Assembly (NCBI RefSeq): GCF_014639075.1
Contig: NZ_BMFS01000012.1
Span: 1-64,000, forward strand
Length of the DNA: 64,000 bases
Direction: 5' to 3'
Source: Glycocaulis albus
GTDB lineage: Bacteria > Pseudomonadota > Alphaproteobacteria > Caulobacterales > Maricaulaceae
This document shows positions 42,338-52,056 of the stretch, piece by piece (the stretch's first letter is position 1; the number at the start of each line of letters is the position of its first letter). Position numbers and translations under genes: made by a program. The notes below the pieces were generated by a model. The model saw only the letters and a list, made by a program, of their open reading frames with translations. It did not search any database and had not been told where the DNA came from.

Positions 42338-42594
42338 GGATTGTCTCCTTGTTGTTGATAGCGCGGCGCGTTTCCCCTCGCCGCCACGCAAGCCTTCCGG
42401 TTTGTGGTTTGGACCAGACCATATCCGTTATCGCTTGGCGAGACTATGGCAGCAAGCGCCAGCTTTTCATCTGTTTGCTGCAGGCAATTGCACCGGGCCG
42501 GGCCATATCCGGGCACACATGTCACGCCCGCATTGACACACCCCGGCGCACAGGGCCTCAATCTGGCAAAACCGAGTGTCTGGAGGAAGCCGTC

Positions 42595-43209
42595 ATGTCT
42601 CGCACCCCTATCCGCACCGCCTCACGCCTCGCCCTCGCTGTCAGCGCGCTCGCCCTGGCGGGAACCAGCGTGTCGGCGCAGGAGCTGCAAGGCTCCCCGC
42701 TGATGGATGAATTGCTCGCCTGCCGCGCCCTTGCCTCCGATAGCGAGCGCCTGGCCTGTATGGACCAGGCGGCATCAGCGCTCGATAGCGCCATAAGCGC
42801 AGGGGAGCTGACAGTAGTCGAGCGCCAGCGGGCTGTGGCCGCCGAACGCAACACTTTCGGCAGGGCTGTTGCCGGCACCGGCCGGATTTTCGGCTCGCTA
42901 TTCAGCAGTGGCGGCACCGAACTTTCCGTCGAGCACGCCTATGAGGATGGTGCAATAGCCGAGCGGACAGAAGACGGTGACATACAGGCGCTGCGAGGCG
43001 TTCCCGTGCGCGCCATTCGGGCCGATCCGTTCGGGAAACTCGTGATCACGCTCGCCGACGGCCAGGTATGGCGTCAGACAGATTCGCGGCGGATTGCTGT
43101 CCCACGCGACACCGAAGGGCTCACCGTAGAAATTGAACGTGGCGCGTTAACGTCGTTCTTCATGCGGCTGAGCTCTCACCCGACACGATTCCGCGCAGCT
43201 CGCGACTAG
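42595..43209 (+). CDS. Hypothetical periplasmic protein
   Basis: 204 aa from the ATG at 42595. Clear signal peptide (ALAVSALALAGTSVSA). The mature N-terminus has LLACRALASDSERLACMDQA, a C..i..d..RL.C.D motif seen in many small periplasmic proteins. The C-terminal half is beta-rich (AIRADPFGKLVITLADGQVW). Function unknown. It overlaps the convergent permease gene by the 4-bp palindrome CTAG (43206..43209), inserted between the binding protein and permease genes of an ABC system. Confidence 0.75.
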   Translation: MSRTPIRTASRLALAVSALALAGTSVSAQELQGSPLMDELLACRALASDSERLACMDQAASALDSAISAGELTVVERQRAVAAERNTFGRAVAGTGRIFGSLFSSGGTELSVEHAYEDGAIAERTEDGDIQALRGVPVRAIRADPFGKLVITLADGQVWRQTDSRRIAVPRDTEGLTVEIERGALTSFFMRLSSHPTRFRAARD

Positions 43210-44111
43210 CGATCCTTCGGATCGATAGCGTCTCGCAGGCCATCCCCGATGAAGTTGAAGCAGAACAGGGTCAGCATCATCGTGAGCGCGGGCACGATCA
43301 GCGTCCATGGCGCGACTTCCATGTCGCGCGCGCCATTGGAGATCAGATTGCCGAGCGAGGTGAGCGGTTCCTGCACACCGAGGCCGAGGAAGCTCAGGAA
43401 GCTCTCCGCCAGAATGACCGCCGGAATGGTCAGCGTGACATAGACTACGACCGGACCGAGCACGTTCGGCACGATATGCCGGCGGATAATGGAGAACTGG
43501 CTGACGCCCGCCGCTCTCGCCGCCTCGACGAATTCCATGCCTTTCAGGGCGATGGTCTGCCCGCGCACGATGCGCGCCATCGTCAGCCACTCCACCGCAC
43601 CGATGGCCACAAAGATCAGGATAATATTGCGCCCGAACACGACCATCAGGATGATGACGAAGAAGATGAAGGGCAGCGAATAGAGCACATCCACGATGCG
43701 CATCATCAACTGGTCCACGCGTCCGCCGATAAAGCCGGCGGTCGCGCCCCAGATCACGCCGATAACCAGCGACACGGCGGTTGCAACCACGCCAACCATA
43801 AGCGACATGCGAAGACCGACCAGCGTGCGCGCCAGCAGGTCCCGGCCCTGCGCGTCGGTGCCGAACAGATGCCAGTTCTCCAGCCCCGGCGGAATCTGCA
43901 CCCGGTCGCGATAGATGAAGCTGGAATCGTGCACCCACAGCAGAGGCCCGATAAAGGCCAGGAAAGTCAGAATGCCCAGCAGCACAAGGCTGGCGACGGC
44001 TGCACGGTTACGCAGAAGGCGCGCGCGTGCATCGTCCCACAAGGACCGGCCGCGCACCGCTGCGCGTTCCATCATTTCGGTCTTTTCTGCCGGAGGAGAT
44101 GTAAACGCCAT
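43206..44111 (-). CDS. Peptide-type ABC transporter permease (OppC-like)
   Basis: 301 aa. Six or so membrane helices; the conserved OppC segment between helices 1 and 2 (HLFGTDAQGRDLLARTLVG), and the EAA loop EFVEAARAAGVSQFSIIRRH, which contacts the ATPase. TGATG overlap with the stop of the upstream oppB-like gene. No ATPase genes (oppD/oppF) are found in the window. Confidence 0.94.
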   Translation of the reverse strand: MAFTSPPAEKTEMMERAAVRGRSLWDDARARLLRNRAAVASLVLLGILTFLAFIGPLLWVHDSSFIYRDRVQIPPGLENWHLFGTDAQGRDLLARTLVGLRMSLMVGVVATAVSLVIGVIWGATAGFIGGRVDQLMMRIVDVLYSLPFIFFVIILMVVFGRNIILIFVAIGAVEWLTMARIVRGQTIALKGMEFVEAARAAGVSQFSIIRRHIVPNVLGPVVVYVTLTIPAVILAESFLSFLGLGVQEPLTSLGNLISNGARDMEVAPWTLIVPALTMMLTLFCFNFIGDGLRDAIDPKDR

Positions 44112-45043
44112 CAGTCGTACTTCACTTTCGGATTGAGTGCCGCATAGAGCAGATCCGCGATCAGGTTCAGAATGATGATAAGGCTGGCATAGAGGATGAC
44201 GACGCCCATCACGACCGTGTAGTCGCGCTGCAGCGCCGCCTGCACGAACTGACGTCCGATGCCCGGCAGCTGGAAGACCTGTTCAATCACGATGGAGCCG
44301 GTCAGCAGGGCTGCGGCAGCCGGTCCGAGATAGCTGACCAGGGGCAGGACGGCGCTGCGCAGGGCGTGGCGTACAATCACGCTGGCGGCAGGCAGGCCCT
44401 TGGCCTTCGCGGTGCGTACATAGTTGGAGCGCAGGACCTCGATCATGGACGCGCGCATCAGACGCGAGATGATCGCGATCTGCGGCAGGGCCAGCGTGAT
44501 TACGGGCAGGATCAGCCGCTCCACCGTCATGCCGTACCGGGGATCAAGGCCGCCGGTTGGCAGCAAACCCCAGTGCAAGCCGACAAGAAGGGCCAGAATC
44601 GGCCCCATCACAAAGGGCGGAATGACAATCCCGATCGTCGATATCCCCACGACCGTGTAGTCCGCCGCGCTGTTTTGCCTTAGCGCGGCTATGGACCCCA
44701 TTATCGTGCCCACAAATACCGCCAGCGATATCGACAGCGCGCCAATCGTGGCGGAAACGGGAAAGCCTTCGGCGATGATGTCGGCAACCGTCTTGTCGCG
44801 GAATTTCAGGGACGGGCCGAGATCGAACCGGGCAATGCCCGCCATGTAGTCGACATACTGCTTCCAGATCGGCTGATCCATGCCGTAGGCCGCCATGACA
44901 TTCTGGCGGATCTCTTCGGGCATCGGGCGCTCAAGGTCGAACGGCCCGCCGGGAGCGGCGCGCATCATGAAGAAGGCAACAGTGATGATCACCAGTATCG
45001 TCGGGATAGCGACGAGCAGGCGCCGGGCGAGATAACTGAGCAT
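44111..45043 (-). CDS. Peptide-type ABC transporter permease (OppB-like)
   Basis: 310 aa. Family opening MLSYLARRLLVAIPTILVII and APGGPFDLERPMPEEI in the periplasmic loop; the coupling EAA loop is YVRTAKAKGLPAASVIVRH; about six membrane helices. Forms the membrane channel with the OppC-like protein. Its upstream gap (45044..45464) is described under the small open frame at 45136. Confidence 0.94.
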   Translation of the reverse strand: MLSYLARRLLVAIPTILVIITVAFFMMRAAPGGPFDLERPMPEEIRQNVMAAYGMDQPIWKQYVDYMAGIARFDLGPSLKFRDKTVADIIAEGFPVSATIGALSISLAVFVGTIMGSIAALRQNSAADYTVVGISTIGIVIPPFVMGPILALLVGLHWGLLPTGGLDPRYGMTVERLILPVITLALPQIAIISRLMRASMIEVLRSNYVRTAKAKGLPAASVIVRHALRSAVLPLVSYLGPAAAALLTGSIVIEQVFQLPGIGRQFVQAALQRDYTVVMGVVILYASLIIILNLIADLLYAALNPKVKYD

Positions 45044-45135
45044 GAAGCCTTGCGCATTGACTAATCGAGGGCGCGAAGTCTTGGCCGGTTAGCCGCGCGC
45101 GATCAAGCCAGCCCCGCAGTCATATCTGCGTTACG

Positions 45136-45312
45136 TTACAGGCCCGGCTGTTCCAGTGCGATCCGCGCGCTGCCGCCCGGTGCAGACTCCTCATTGCCGG
45201 AAGGCATGGCCGCATGGCTGCCCAGCTTGATGGCTGCGACGGCCATCATTGCCATCAAAACAACACGAATCCGCGCTGATAGTCCTGCCAGCAATTTCCT
45301 CGCCAGATTCAT
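45136..45312 (-). CDS. Possible small membrane protein
   Basis: 58 aa, starting MNLARKLLAGLSARIRVVLM, with a predicted membrane helix and a polar tail. The ATG at 45312 has CAGGGTG just upstream. It lies in the 421-base gap between the OppB-like gene and the ATP-grasp-like gene, which otherwise shows nothing. There is no recognisable family, so it may be chance. Confidence 0.25.
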   Translation of the reverse strand: MNLARKLLAGLSARIRVVLMAMMAVAAIKLGSHAAMPSGNEESAPGGSARIALEQPGL

Positions 45313-45464
45313 CACCCTGTGCCAACCTGCTTCAGCTTTTCCGGTCGTCCCCAGCGCAGCAAAAAGCAGGCCGGACAGCCTAGTGTGCAAAGCACAGCAT
45401 TTGCGTTGCCAAGCCTCACCGAGGCGCTAAAGTGCGCCCGAAACCTGTCTGGGAGCCTTGCCTG

Positions 45465-46409
45465 ATGGCCTCTTCTGCATGGTGGAATGATTTCCGCTAC
45501 GCCAAAGGGACGATGCATGTGAAGAAGACCGGCGCGGCGGTGCCTATCGAACCGGCCATCGTGCGGGACTTTCTGAACTGGTGCGTGTTCCACGGCTGGG
45601 TCGAGTGCGCCCGTCACAGCGTGGTCTCCGACGGTCCGCGCATCTGGTTTGCGCCTGACCAGCCGCGTCCATGGTATCTGATATGGCCGGTGATGGCGCT
45701 CAGCCGCGCGCGGTTTGCCCGGCACGCCGGCGAAGCCGACCTGATTTTCACATTCGACGATTCCACCTGGGTGCCCGAACGGCCTCTGCCAGCGCATATC
45801 CCGGCCGTGAACGGCCGCTGCACAGACATATCGAAGACACATGTGGCCGAGGTGTTCGAGCAGGTTACCGGCCGCGCGCTTCTGTGTGATCCGATGAAAC
45901 CGGGCGGCCCCTATGTGGAGAAGTCCGAGCAGAACGCAGCACATGACGGCCGCGTCCTGCACGAGCCTCAGGCGCCGCGCGATGGCTACACCTACCAGCG
46001 GCTCATCAACAATCTGGACAATGACGGCAATGTGCTGGACCTGCGGTGCTCCACCATTGGCGGAGAAATCGTGCAGGTCTATCTCAAGCGCCGGCCGGTG
46101 GCGCGCCGGTTTGCCAACTGCAATACGGGTGTGACACTTGCAGACCCTTCCGCGGTCTTCACCGCCGTGGAGCGCGCCATGATTGCCCGTTTCTGTTCGG
46201 CGATGGCACTTGACTGGGGCGGAATAGACGTCTTGCGTGACCGCGATACCGGCGAATTGTGGATCGTTGACGTGAACAAGACAGATATGGGACCGACCAT
46301 AGCGCTCGGGCTGAAGGACAAGATCACTGCCGTGCGAAGACTGGCCACGCGGCTTGATAGCTATCTGGAGGCGCGCCTGCGTCAGGACCAGTCCGCGATT
46401 GCCGCGTGA
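45465..46409 (+). CDS. ATP-grasp-like protein of unknown function
   Basis: 314 aa from the ATG at 45465. The C-terminal part reads like the end of an ATP-grasp ligase domain: LDWGGIDVLRDRDTGELWIV followed by DVNKTDMGPT, with the metal-binding Asp/Asn positions; GEIVQVYLKRRPVARRFANC resembles the preceding nucleotide-binding strand. The N-terminal half has a small unusual domain (VRDFLNWCVFHGWVECARHS). Substrate unknown. Its stop overlaps the GTG start of the metallo-beta-lactamase gene (GTGA), so the two are coupled. Confidence 0.7.
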   Translation: MASSAWWNDFRYAKGTMHVKKTGAAVPIEPAIVRDFLNWCVFHGWVECARHSVVSDGPRIWFAPDQPRPWYLIWPVMALSRARFARHAGEADLIFTFDDSTWVPERPLPAHIPAVNGRCTDISKTHVAEVFEQVTGRALLCDPMKPGGPYVEKSEQNAAHDGRVLHEPQAPRDGYTYQRLINNLDNDGNVLDLRCSTIGGEIVQVYLKRRPVARRFANCNTGVTLADPSAVFTAVERAMIARFCSAMALDWGGIDVLRDRDTGELWIVDVNKTDMGPTIALGLKDKITAVRRLATRLDSYLEARLRQDQSAIAA

Positions 46410-47335
46410 CCCGGCAAGCCCCCACACCCCCGCCGCCCATACCCTTCGTCCGCGAGATGAACTTCGAGCCGGGACGCGCTGATCAGGTTTCTCCGGCAAT
46501 CAGACGCGTTGTGGCGGGAAACTCTGGGGCCTTTACCTATACCGGAACCGGCACCTATCTGGTCGGGCGCGGCAAGGTTGCCGTCATCGACCCCGGCCCT
46601 GCTGAAGACGCGCATTTTGACGCCCTGAACGCGGCTCTTGATGGCGAAACCGTGAGCCATGTCATCGTCACCCACCACCATCTCGACCATTCCGCCCTTG
46701 CCCGCCGCTTTGCCGATCATCACGGCGCGAAAATCTATGGCCGCTCGGCCGCTGGCGGACGCCCCATGGACCCCGATGCACCTGTCATGGAGGAAGGCGC
46801 GGACTTCAGTTTTGCGCCCGATCACACGCTGGAAGATGGCGATGCCATTGCCGGGCCGGGCTGGACGCTTGAAGTCCTGCACACGCCCGGCCACACGGCA
46901 AACCATATCTGCCTCGCGCTGATGGAGGAAAACGCCCTTCTGTGCGGGGATCACATCATGGGCTGGGCGACCTCCGTGGTCCTGCCGCCGGACGGGGATA
47001 TGGGCGACTATCTGCAGCAGCTGGAACGCGTGCGCCGGCGCGGCTTTTCAACGCTCTGGCCAAGCCACGGCCCGCCCGTGACCGATCCTGAACCCTTCAT
47101 CACCGCCTATATCGCCCACCGTCACTATCGCGAGGCGCAAATTCTTTACGCGCTGGAGGCCGGACCGGCGCACATTACCGACCTTCTGCCGGTCATGTAT
47201 GCCGGACTGGACGAGCGGCTTTACCCGGCCGCAGCCATGTCGGTCTGGTCCCACATGGTCGATCTGCACCGGCGCGGCCGCGTGACGGCGAGCGGCGAAG
47301 CGGCGCTGGACAGCACTTACGCGCTAGTGCGCTAG
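46406..47335 (+). CDS. MBL-fold metallohydrolase (LACTB2/glyoxalase II-like)
   Basis: 309 aa from a GTG at 46406 overlapping the upstream stop. Metal site motif THHHLDHSAL near residue 91 (HxHxDH type), a later His in HTPGHTANHIC, Asp in LLCGDHIMGW, and a C-terminal His in WPSHGPPV. The C-terminal ~80 residues form a winged-helix-like domain as in LACTB2-like hydrolases and related nucleases. Convergent with the DUF1499 gene, sharing CTAG at 47332..47335. Confidence 0.92.
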   Translation: MTRQAPTPPPPIPFVREMNFEPGRADQVSPAIRRVVAGNSGAFTYTGTGTYLVGRGKVAVIDPGPAEDAHFDALNAALDGETVSHVIVTHHHLDHSALARRFADHHGAKIYGRSAAGGRPMDPDAPVMEEGADFSFAPDHTLEDGDAIAGPGWTLEVLHTPGHTANHICLALMEENALLCGDHIMGWATSVVLPPDGDMGDYLQQLERVRRRGFSTLWPSHGPPVTDPEPFITAYIAHRHYREAQILYALEAGPAHITDLLPVMYAGLDERLYPAAAMSVWSHMVDLHRRGRVTASGEAALDSTYALVR

Positions 47336-48144
47336 TCCTCGCCCAGCCGGTCGCGCAGGCGCTCCGTAAAGGCGCGCAGGCGCGCAGCATTGGCACCCAG
47401 GTCTGAGACTCCCACCCGCGAGACCGAGCGGGCGTCCACCACCGCACCGCCATCAGTGAGGGCGGTGACACGCACCACGATATCGTCACGGAAGCCGTAC
47501 CAGAACGTCGTGGCGGTCGCCTCGAACATCAGCTCACGTTCTGATTCCGTCGACACCGTCCACCCGAGCTCACGGGCAACCGCGAGCGCAGCCCTGTACG
47601 CTGCAAGAGGCTCCGCAGAGACAGAAACCGGCTGGATGTCTGGATAGGCCTCAGCCTGTACCTCGGGCAAGGGGCGGCCCGAACGCGGATCGGTCTTACT
47701 CTCGTAATCCACGCTATTGGCATCCTCGCCGCGCCGCGCGACCAGCGAAGCGGTGAATTGCGGCGGGTTGGCGGTATCGGTCGAAATGTCGTGAATGGGC
47801 GGAATCTCGCCCGCGCGCGCGGCAACCGACGCCGCATACCACAGGCCGCCCGCCCCGATGGCAATCGCCGCAACAGCCGCAACCCATGACCCCGCACCGG
47901 CCCGGCGGCCCTTGATGAAAATCGCGGTGGCGATAAGCAGGACAAGCGCAAGCGCGCCAAGCCCCAGCGCCGCAAACAGCAGGTTGGGGCCGATCTCGCG
48001 CGTCATCGTGCCAAGACCGAAGCGCCAGTCCCAGAGGCCGAAACGCGATCCCAGCCCGGCTGCCGCGAACCATACCGGCGCGATCACCGCTGCCAGGCCC
48101 GCCAGCCAGATGATGATTGCCCTGATGGTCAGCAAAATGCCCAT
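47332..48144 (-). CDS. DUF1499 domain-containing membrane protein
   Basis: 270 aa from the ATG at 48144 (GGGGAAG upstream); a longer frame to 48264 overlaps pdxH and is rejected. Three membrane helices in the first ~120 residues, then a DUF1499 domain (AYRAALAVARELGWTVSTES; FEATATTFWYGFRDDIVVRV; VVDARSVSRVGVSDLGANAA). Function unknown. Lies 31 bases downstream of pdxH on the same strand. Confidence 0.86.
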   Translation of the reverse strand: MGILLTIRAIIIWLAGLAAVIAPVWFAAAGLGSRFGLWDWRFGLGTMTREIGPNLLFAALGLGALALVLLIATAIFIKGRRAGAGSWVAAVAAIAIGAGGLWYAASVAARAGEIPPIHDISTDTANPPQFTASLVARRGEDANSVDYESKTDPRSGRPLPEVQAEAYPDIQPVSVSAEPLAAYRAALAVARELGWTVSTESERELMFEATATTFWYGFRDDIVVRVTALTDGGAVVDARSVSRVGVSDLGANAARLRAFTERLRDRLGED

Positions 48145-48175
48145 AACGCTTCCCCGCCCCGCTTCTTCATGCCGC

Positions 48176-48844
48176 CTAAGGATAGAGCCTTGTCTGCGTA
48201 AAGGGCGAGTCCAAATCGCCCCGTTCGAAAACCAGCCGGTCGTGCAGGCGGAACGGGCGGTCACGCCAGAACTCGATGCGCAACGGCCTTACCCGGTATC
48301 CGCTCCAGAATTCAGGGCGCGGAATCTCGCCGAGGCCAAACTTCGCGGCAAATTTCGCGACATTCTTTTCCAGTGCATGGCGGCTTTCCAGCGGGCGCGA
48401 CTGGGATGATGCCCAGGCACCGATCCGGCTGTCGCGCGCCCGGCTCGCAAAATAGGCATCGGCCTCCGCATCGCTCACCGGCTCGACAATGCCCCGCACC
48501 CGGATCTGACGGCGCAATGATTTCCAGTGGAAGCAGAGGGCAGCTTTGGAGACGGCCGCCAGCTGGTTGCCCTTGGCGCTTTCCAGATTCGTGTAGAAGA
48601 CGAAGCCGCGCGCATCGGCATCCTTCAGGAGCACCATGCGCACATCGGGAAGCCCGTCCGCATCGACGGTCGCCAGCGCCATCGCATTGGGGTCATTGGG
48701 CTCTTTTTCCCTCGCCTGCGCCAGCCATTCGGCAAACAGCGCAAACGGGTCATTGCCATGTGTGAGGGGCACATCGCCCTGGCCGGCTTCACGCTGGTAG
48801 TCGGCCTCGCTGGGGCTCGGCGGAATGATATCGCGTGAGGCCAT
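48176..48844 (-). CDS. pdxH: Pyridoxamine 5'-phosphate oxidase
   Basis: 222 aa. FMN enzyme of vitamin B6 salvage that oxidises pyridoxamine or pyridoxine 5'-phosphate to PLP. Family segments: [50 protein letters not shown], and C-terminal [18 protein letters not shown] with FTQTRLYP. Full length. Confidence 0.96.
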   Translation of the reverse strand: MASRDIIPPSPSEADYQREAGQGDVPLTHGNDPFALFAEWLAQAREKEPNDPNAMALATVDADGLPDVRMVLLKDADARGFVFYTNLESAKGNQLAAVSKAALCFHWKSLRRQIRVRGIVEPVSDAEADAYFASRARDSRIGAWASSQSRPLESRHALEKNVAKFAAKFGLGEIPRPEFWSGYRVRPLRIEFWRDRPFRLHDRLVFERGDLDSPFTQTRLYP

Positions 48845-48945
48845 GGGGAAGGCTCCTTAACAAAATGACAGTCATGGGCGCAGAAATGACGCAGCGCGCC
48901 ATATCGTCAACCTTTCGCCAACCGGCATGCGGCTAGTTTGCGCCG

Positions 48946-49515
48946 ATGAGCAGTGCGAGCGAAGCCATTTGTGCGGCGTACCGCGTGTTGGGGCTGGAAC
49001 CCGACAGCGATTACGCATCGGTGAAATCCGCCTTCCGGGCGAAGGTCAAAGCGGTCCATCCCGACCATGTGGAGGCGACCGCCGACACGCTGTCACGCCT
49101 GCAGATATTGCTCAAGGCCCACGAAATCCTGAAAGTCTGCGCGCCGCGCCAGCTCGATCTGGTGCTGACGCCGGACGAGGCGCGCGTGGGCGGGCTGCGC
49201 ACGGTCGAGCTGGATGGCCGCAGCGCCATGATGCGGGTACCTCCGGTGACGAAGACTGGCGCGATTGTCGTCCCGATCGGCGAACCGGTCTGGCGGGTGC
49301 GCATACTGGTACGCGACCCCATGGCCGATTGCGGCGCCGATGAAGGCCCGGCCGAGCGCGCCGCGCGCGAAGAGAAGGCCCGGCAGCTTGCCGAGGCAGA
49401 TGCCAGACGCCAGGCGGAGGAGAATGCAGGCCTGCTGAGCGCCTTCTATGAACGCTTTGTAAAGTCCTCCCCGGCTGCGCGCTTTGCCCGCTGGGTGCGT
49501 AAAAGCGCGGCGTGA
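48946..49515 (+). CDS. DnaJ-like J-domain protein
   Basis: 189 aa. N-terminal J domain: AYRVLGLEPDSDYASVKSAF with the HPD tripeptide in KAVHPDHV, which stimulates DnaK ATPase. No Gly/Phe region or zinc finger, so it is a specialised (type III) J protein. The remainder includes a beta-rich segment (MMRVPPVTKTGAIVVPIGEP) and a charged helix at the end. Target unknown. Divergent from pdxH. Confidence 0.85.
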   Translation: MSSASEAICAAYRVLGLEPDSDYASVKSAFRAKVKAVHPDHVEATADTLSRLQILLKAHEILKVCAPRQLDLVLTPDEARVGGLRTVELDGRSAMMRVPPVTKTGAIVVPIGEPVWRVRILVRDPMADCGADEGPAERAAREEKARQLAEADARRQAEENAGLLSAFYERFVKSSPAARFARWVRKSAA

Positions 49516-49592
49516 TCCACTGTGGAGATGACGTGACCGGGAAGGCGCCCTAGGATCGCGATTCACTCCCATCGCGTCCGGCGGCTTACCTC

Positions 49593-50687
49593 ATGTCCCA
49601 TAACAGTTTCGGCCATCTGTTCCGCTTCACCACATGGGGCGAAAGCCACGGACCCGCGCTTGGCTGCGTGGTCGATGGCTGCCCGCCGGGCATCGCACTC
49701 ATCGAGGCTGACATCCAGCCCTTTCTCGACCGGCGCAAGCCCGGCCAGTCGCGCCATGTCACGCAGCGCCGCGAGGATGATGCCGTGCGCATTCTGTCAG
49801 GCGTATTTGAAGACGAGCGCACGGGCGGGCAAGTGACCACGGGCGCGCCGATCAGCCTGATGATCGAGAATATCGACCAGCGTTCAAAAGATTACAGCGA
49901 TATCCGCGATAGCTGGCGGCCCGGCCATGCCGACTATACCTATGACGTCAAGTATGGCGTGCGCGACTATCGCGGCGGCGGGCGCTCCAGCGCGCGCGAG
50001 ACCGCGGCGCGGGTCGCTGCTGGCGCCATTGCCCGCAAAGTGCTGGGGCCCGGCATCACCATCCGCGCCGCCCTCATCCAGATCGGCCCGCGCGCCATCG
50101 ACCGCTCACGCTGGGACTGGGACGAGGTCAGCCGTAATGATTTCTTCTGCCCGGACGCCGGGACCGCAAAGCTGTGGGAGGCGGATATGGACGCTGTCCG
50201 CAAGGCGGGTTCGTCTGTCGGCGCTCTGGTGGAAATTGTGGCCTCCGGCGTACCGGCAGGCTGGGGCGCGCCCGTCTACGGAAAGCTTGATGCCGATCTG
50301 GCAAGCGCGATGATGAGCATTAATGCCGCCAAATCCGTCGAGATCGGCGCGGGGCGGGAAGCCGCTTCGCTTCGCGGCGAGGGCGCCGCTGACGAGATGT
50401 ATCTTGATGAAAACGGCCAGCCGGCGTTTCGCGCCAACCATAATGGCGGCGTGCTCGGCGGCATCTCGACCGGGCAGGATGTGGTGGTGCGCATGGCGAT
50501 CAAGCCCACCTCCTCCATCCGCATTCCCCGCCAGAGCCTCAATCGCGATCTGGAGCCGGTGGAAGTCGTTACCCGGGGCCGCCATGATCCGTGCGTCGGC
50601 ATCCGCGCGGTGCCGGTCGCCGAAGCGATGATGGCCATTGTGCTCGCCGACCATATGCTGCGCCATCGCGCGCAGACCGGCCGATGA
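49593..50687 (+). CDS. aroC: Chorismate synthase
   Basis: 364 aa. Last shikimate-pathway step, EPSP to chorismate, needing reduced FMN. Motifs: [20 protein letters not shown], the RQSQG-type region as [36 protein letters not shown], and [16 protein letters not shown]. Its stop overlaps the next start (ATGA), making a three-gene coupled operon with a NUDIX hydrolase and a TIGR02301 protein. Confidence 0.97.
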   Translation: MSHNSFGHLFRFTTWGESHGPALGCVVDGCPPGIALIEADIQPFLDRRKPGQSRHVTQRREDDAVRILSGVFEDERTGGQVTTGAPISLMIENIDQRSKDYSDIRDSWRPGHADYTYDVKYGVRDYRGGGRSSARETAARVAAGAIARKVLGPGITIRAALIQIGPRAIDRSRWDWDEVSRNDFFCPDAGTAKLWEADMDAVRKAGSSVGALVEIVASGVPAGWGAPVYGKLDADLASAMMSINAAKSVEIGAGREAASLRGEGAADEMYLDENGQPAFRANHNGGVLGGISTGQDVVVRMAIKPTSSIRIPRQSLNRDLEPVEVVTRGRHDPCVGIRAVPVAEAMMAIVLADHMLRHRAQTGR

Positions 50688-51091
50688 GCGCTCAGCCGGG
50701 GCCAAAGCTTGCCGTAGGCGGTGTCGTCTGGCGCGGCGGCGAGGTGCTGCTGATACGCCGGGGCAAGGAGCCGTGGAAAGGCCAGTGGTCCATTCCCGGC
50801 GGCAAGGTGGATTTCGGCGAGACGCTGGAAACCGCCCTATTACGCGAAATCCGCGAGGAAACAGGGATAGAGGCGAGCCTGAAAGGTCTTGTCGGCGCGT
50901 TTGAATCCATCGCCACTCACGGTCATTACGTGATGATCGACTATGTCTGTGAGTGGGTGGCAGGCGAACCGGAGGCCGCCGACGATGCGCTGGATGCGGC
51001 CTTCTTCCCCTTTGCCGAGGCCGTTGAGAAGGTGAGCTGGGACGAGACCCGCAACGTGATCTCGCTTTCAAAATCCTACATCACGCCATGA
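50684..51091 (+). CDS. NUDIX hydrolase
   Basis: 135 aa from the ATG at 50684 overlapping aroC. Nudix box GX5EX7REUXEEXGU present as [20 protein letters not shown] followed by ETGIE. Hydrolyses a nucleoside diphosphate-linked substrate; the size and the [17 protein letters not shown] opening resemble ADP-ribose pyrophosphatase/MutT-like enzymes. The exact substrate cannot be told. Ends in ATGA overlap with the next gene. Confidence 0.93.
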   Translation: MSAQPGPKLAVGGVVWRGGEVLLIRRGKEPWKGQWSIPGGKVDFGETLETALLREIREETGIEASLKGLVGAFESIATHGHYVMIDYVCEWVAGEPEAADDALDAAFFPFAEAVEKVSWDETRNVISLSKSYITP

Positions 51092-51531
51092 ACATGCCGC
51101 TTTTCCGGACCAATAGACCTCACATGATCGCGCGCCTCGCCCTCCTCGCCCTTGTCGTGCCGGCCCTTGCGGCCTTTGCGCCCAAGCCGGGCGCTGCGCC
51201 CCTGCAAATGAACACACAGGCCGCGCAGCAGTCGGACGCCACCTACCCGCTCGAACAGCTTGCCGGTGTGCTGGGAGAGCTGCATGCGCTGGCCTTCCTG
51301 TGTCAGGGATCAGGCGCACAGCAATGGCGCCGCCGCATGGAGGAAATGCTCAATCTGGAGGCACCCGGCGGCGCCATGCGCCAGCGCATGATTGCCCGCT
51401 TCAATGAAGGCTTCCGCCAGCACCAGCAGCGCCGCACGCGCTGCGGCGCGGAAAGCGAGATGGAGGCCCAGCGCCTTGCGCTTCAGGGCCAGGCCCTGTC
51501 CGAAACGCTAAGGCGCAATTACGCGGATTAG
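51088..51531 (+). CDS. TIGR02301 family exported protein
   Basis: 147 aa; starts at 51088 overlapping the NUDIX stop, or at the Met codon at 51124. Signal peptide (LALLALVVPALAAFA). The mature part carries the TIGR02301 pattern: YPLEQLAGVLGELHALAFLC, WRRRMEEMLNLEAPGG, FNEGFRQHQQRRTRCG, with two conserved Cys. Found in Alphaproteobacteria, function unknown. Confidence 0.85.
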   Translation: MNMPLFRTNRPHMIARLALLALVVPALAAFAPKPGAAPLQMNTQAAQQSDATYPLEQLAGVLGELHALAFLCQGSGAQQWRRRMEEMLNLEAPGGAMRQRMIARFNEGFRQHQQRRTRCGAESEMEAQRLALQGQALSETLRRNYAD

Positions 51532-51555
51532 AGGCTTATCGCCCTTCCCTTCCAT

Positions 51556-51595
51556 CGTCATTCCGGGCGAGCCATCGGCGAGACCCGGAACCCAG
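51556..51595. repeat. CGTCATTCC-family repeat, left half, plus GC-rich mosaic
   Basis: CGTCATTCC (51556), hairpin, GGAACCCAG (ends 51595), a short T/A run, then GC-rich hairpins and CGCCGGTGAAACGCAT at 51690..51705. The last 16 bases recur at 52395..52410 on the other side of the YefM-YoeB genes in the same orientation. Confidence 0.7.
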
Positions 51596-51748
51596 AAGTT
51601 TTAAAAAATGGCTGGTTCCCGGACCCCACCCGCTTCGCGTTTCCCCGACGAACGCCGGGGTCCAGCACAACAGACTGGGCACCGGCTTTCGCCGGTGAAA
51701 CGCATCTAAGATGTCCCCCCTCGTCATGCCCGCTCATCCGGGCCCTTG

Positions 51749-51778
51749 CAAATTTGTACAGAACTCTGTACAAATTTG
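51749..51778. promoter_or_regulatory. Operator of the yefM-yoeB module
   Basis: Perfect 13-bp inverted repeat CAAATTTGTACAG-AACT-CTGTACAAATTTG ending two bases before the antitoxin start codon. Each arm contains TGTACA, the core known to be bound by E. coli YefM. AT-rich against a GC-rich surround, and probably overlaps the promoter. Confidence 0.88.
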
Positions 51779-51780
51779 AC

Positions 51781-52056
51781 ATGGATACGATCCTCACCTT
51801 CAGCCAAGCGCGCGCCAGCCTGAAAGCGCTGATGGAGCGCGTCACCGGCAACAAGGCTCCGGCCATCATCACCCGCCAGGGCGGTGAGCCGGTGGTCATG
51901 GTGCCGCTGTCTGAATGGGAAGCCATTCAGGAGACGAATTATCTGCTGAAAAGCCCGGCCAATGCCGCGCGCCTTGCAGCCTCCATCGCCGCTGCGGACA
52001 AGGGCGAAGCCGTGCGCCATAGCGCCGAGAAACTTGCCGCGCTGCTGGACCGGTGA
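51781..52056 (+). CDS. yefM: Antitoxin, Phd/YefM family
   Basis: 91 aa from the ATG at 51781. N-terminal DNA-binding fold: ILTFSQARASLKALMERVTG and APAIITRQGGEPVVMVPLSE; C-terminal segment binds and neutralises the YoeB toxin (YLLKSPANAARLAASIAAAD). Represses its own operon through the palindrome just upstream. GTGA overlap with the toxin gene. An in-frame upstream start at 51754 lies within the operator and is not used. Confidence 0.95.
   Translation: MDTILTFSQARASLKALMERVTGNKAPAIITRQGGEPVVMVPLSEWEAIQETNYLLKSPANAARLAASIAAADKGEAVRHSAEKLAALLDR

Noticed and set aside
47332-48264. Longer N-terminus for the DUF1499 protein
   Set aside because: The extra 40 codons overlap pdxH and lack an RBS, while the ATG at 48144 has GGGGAAG and begins directly before the first membrane helix.
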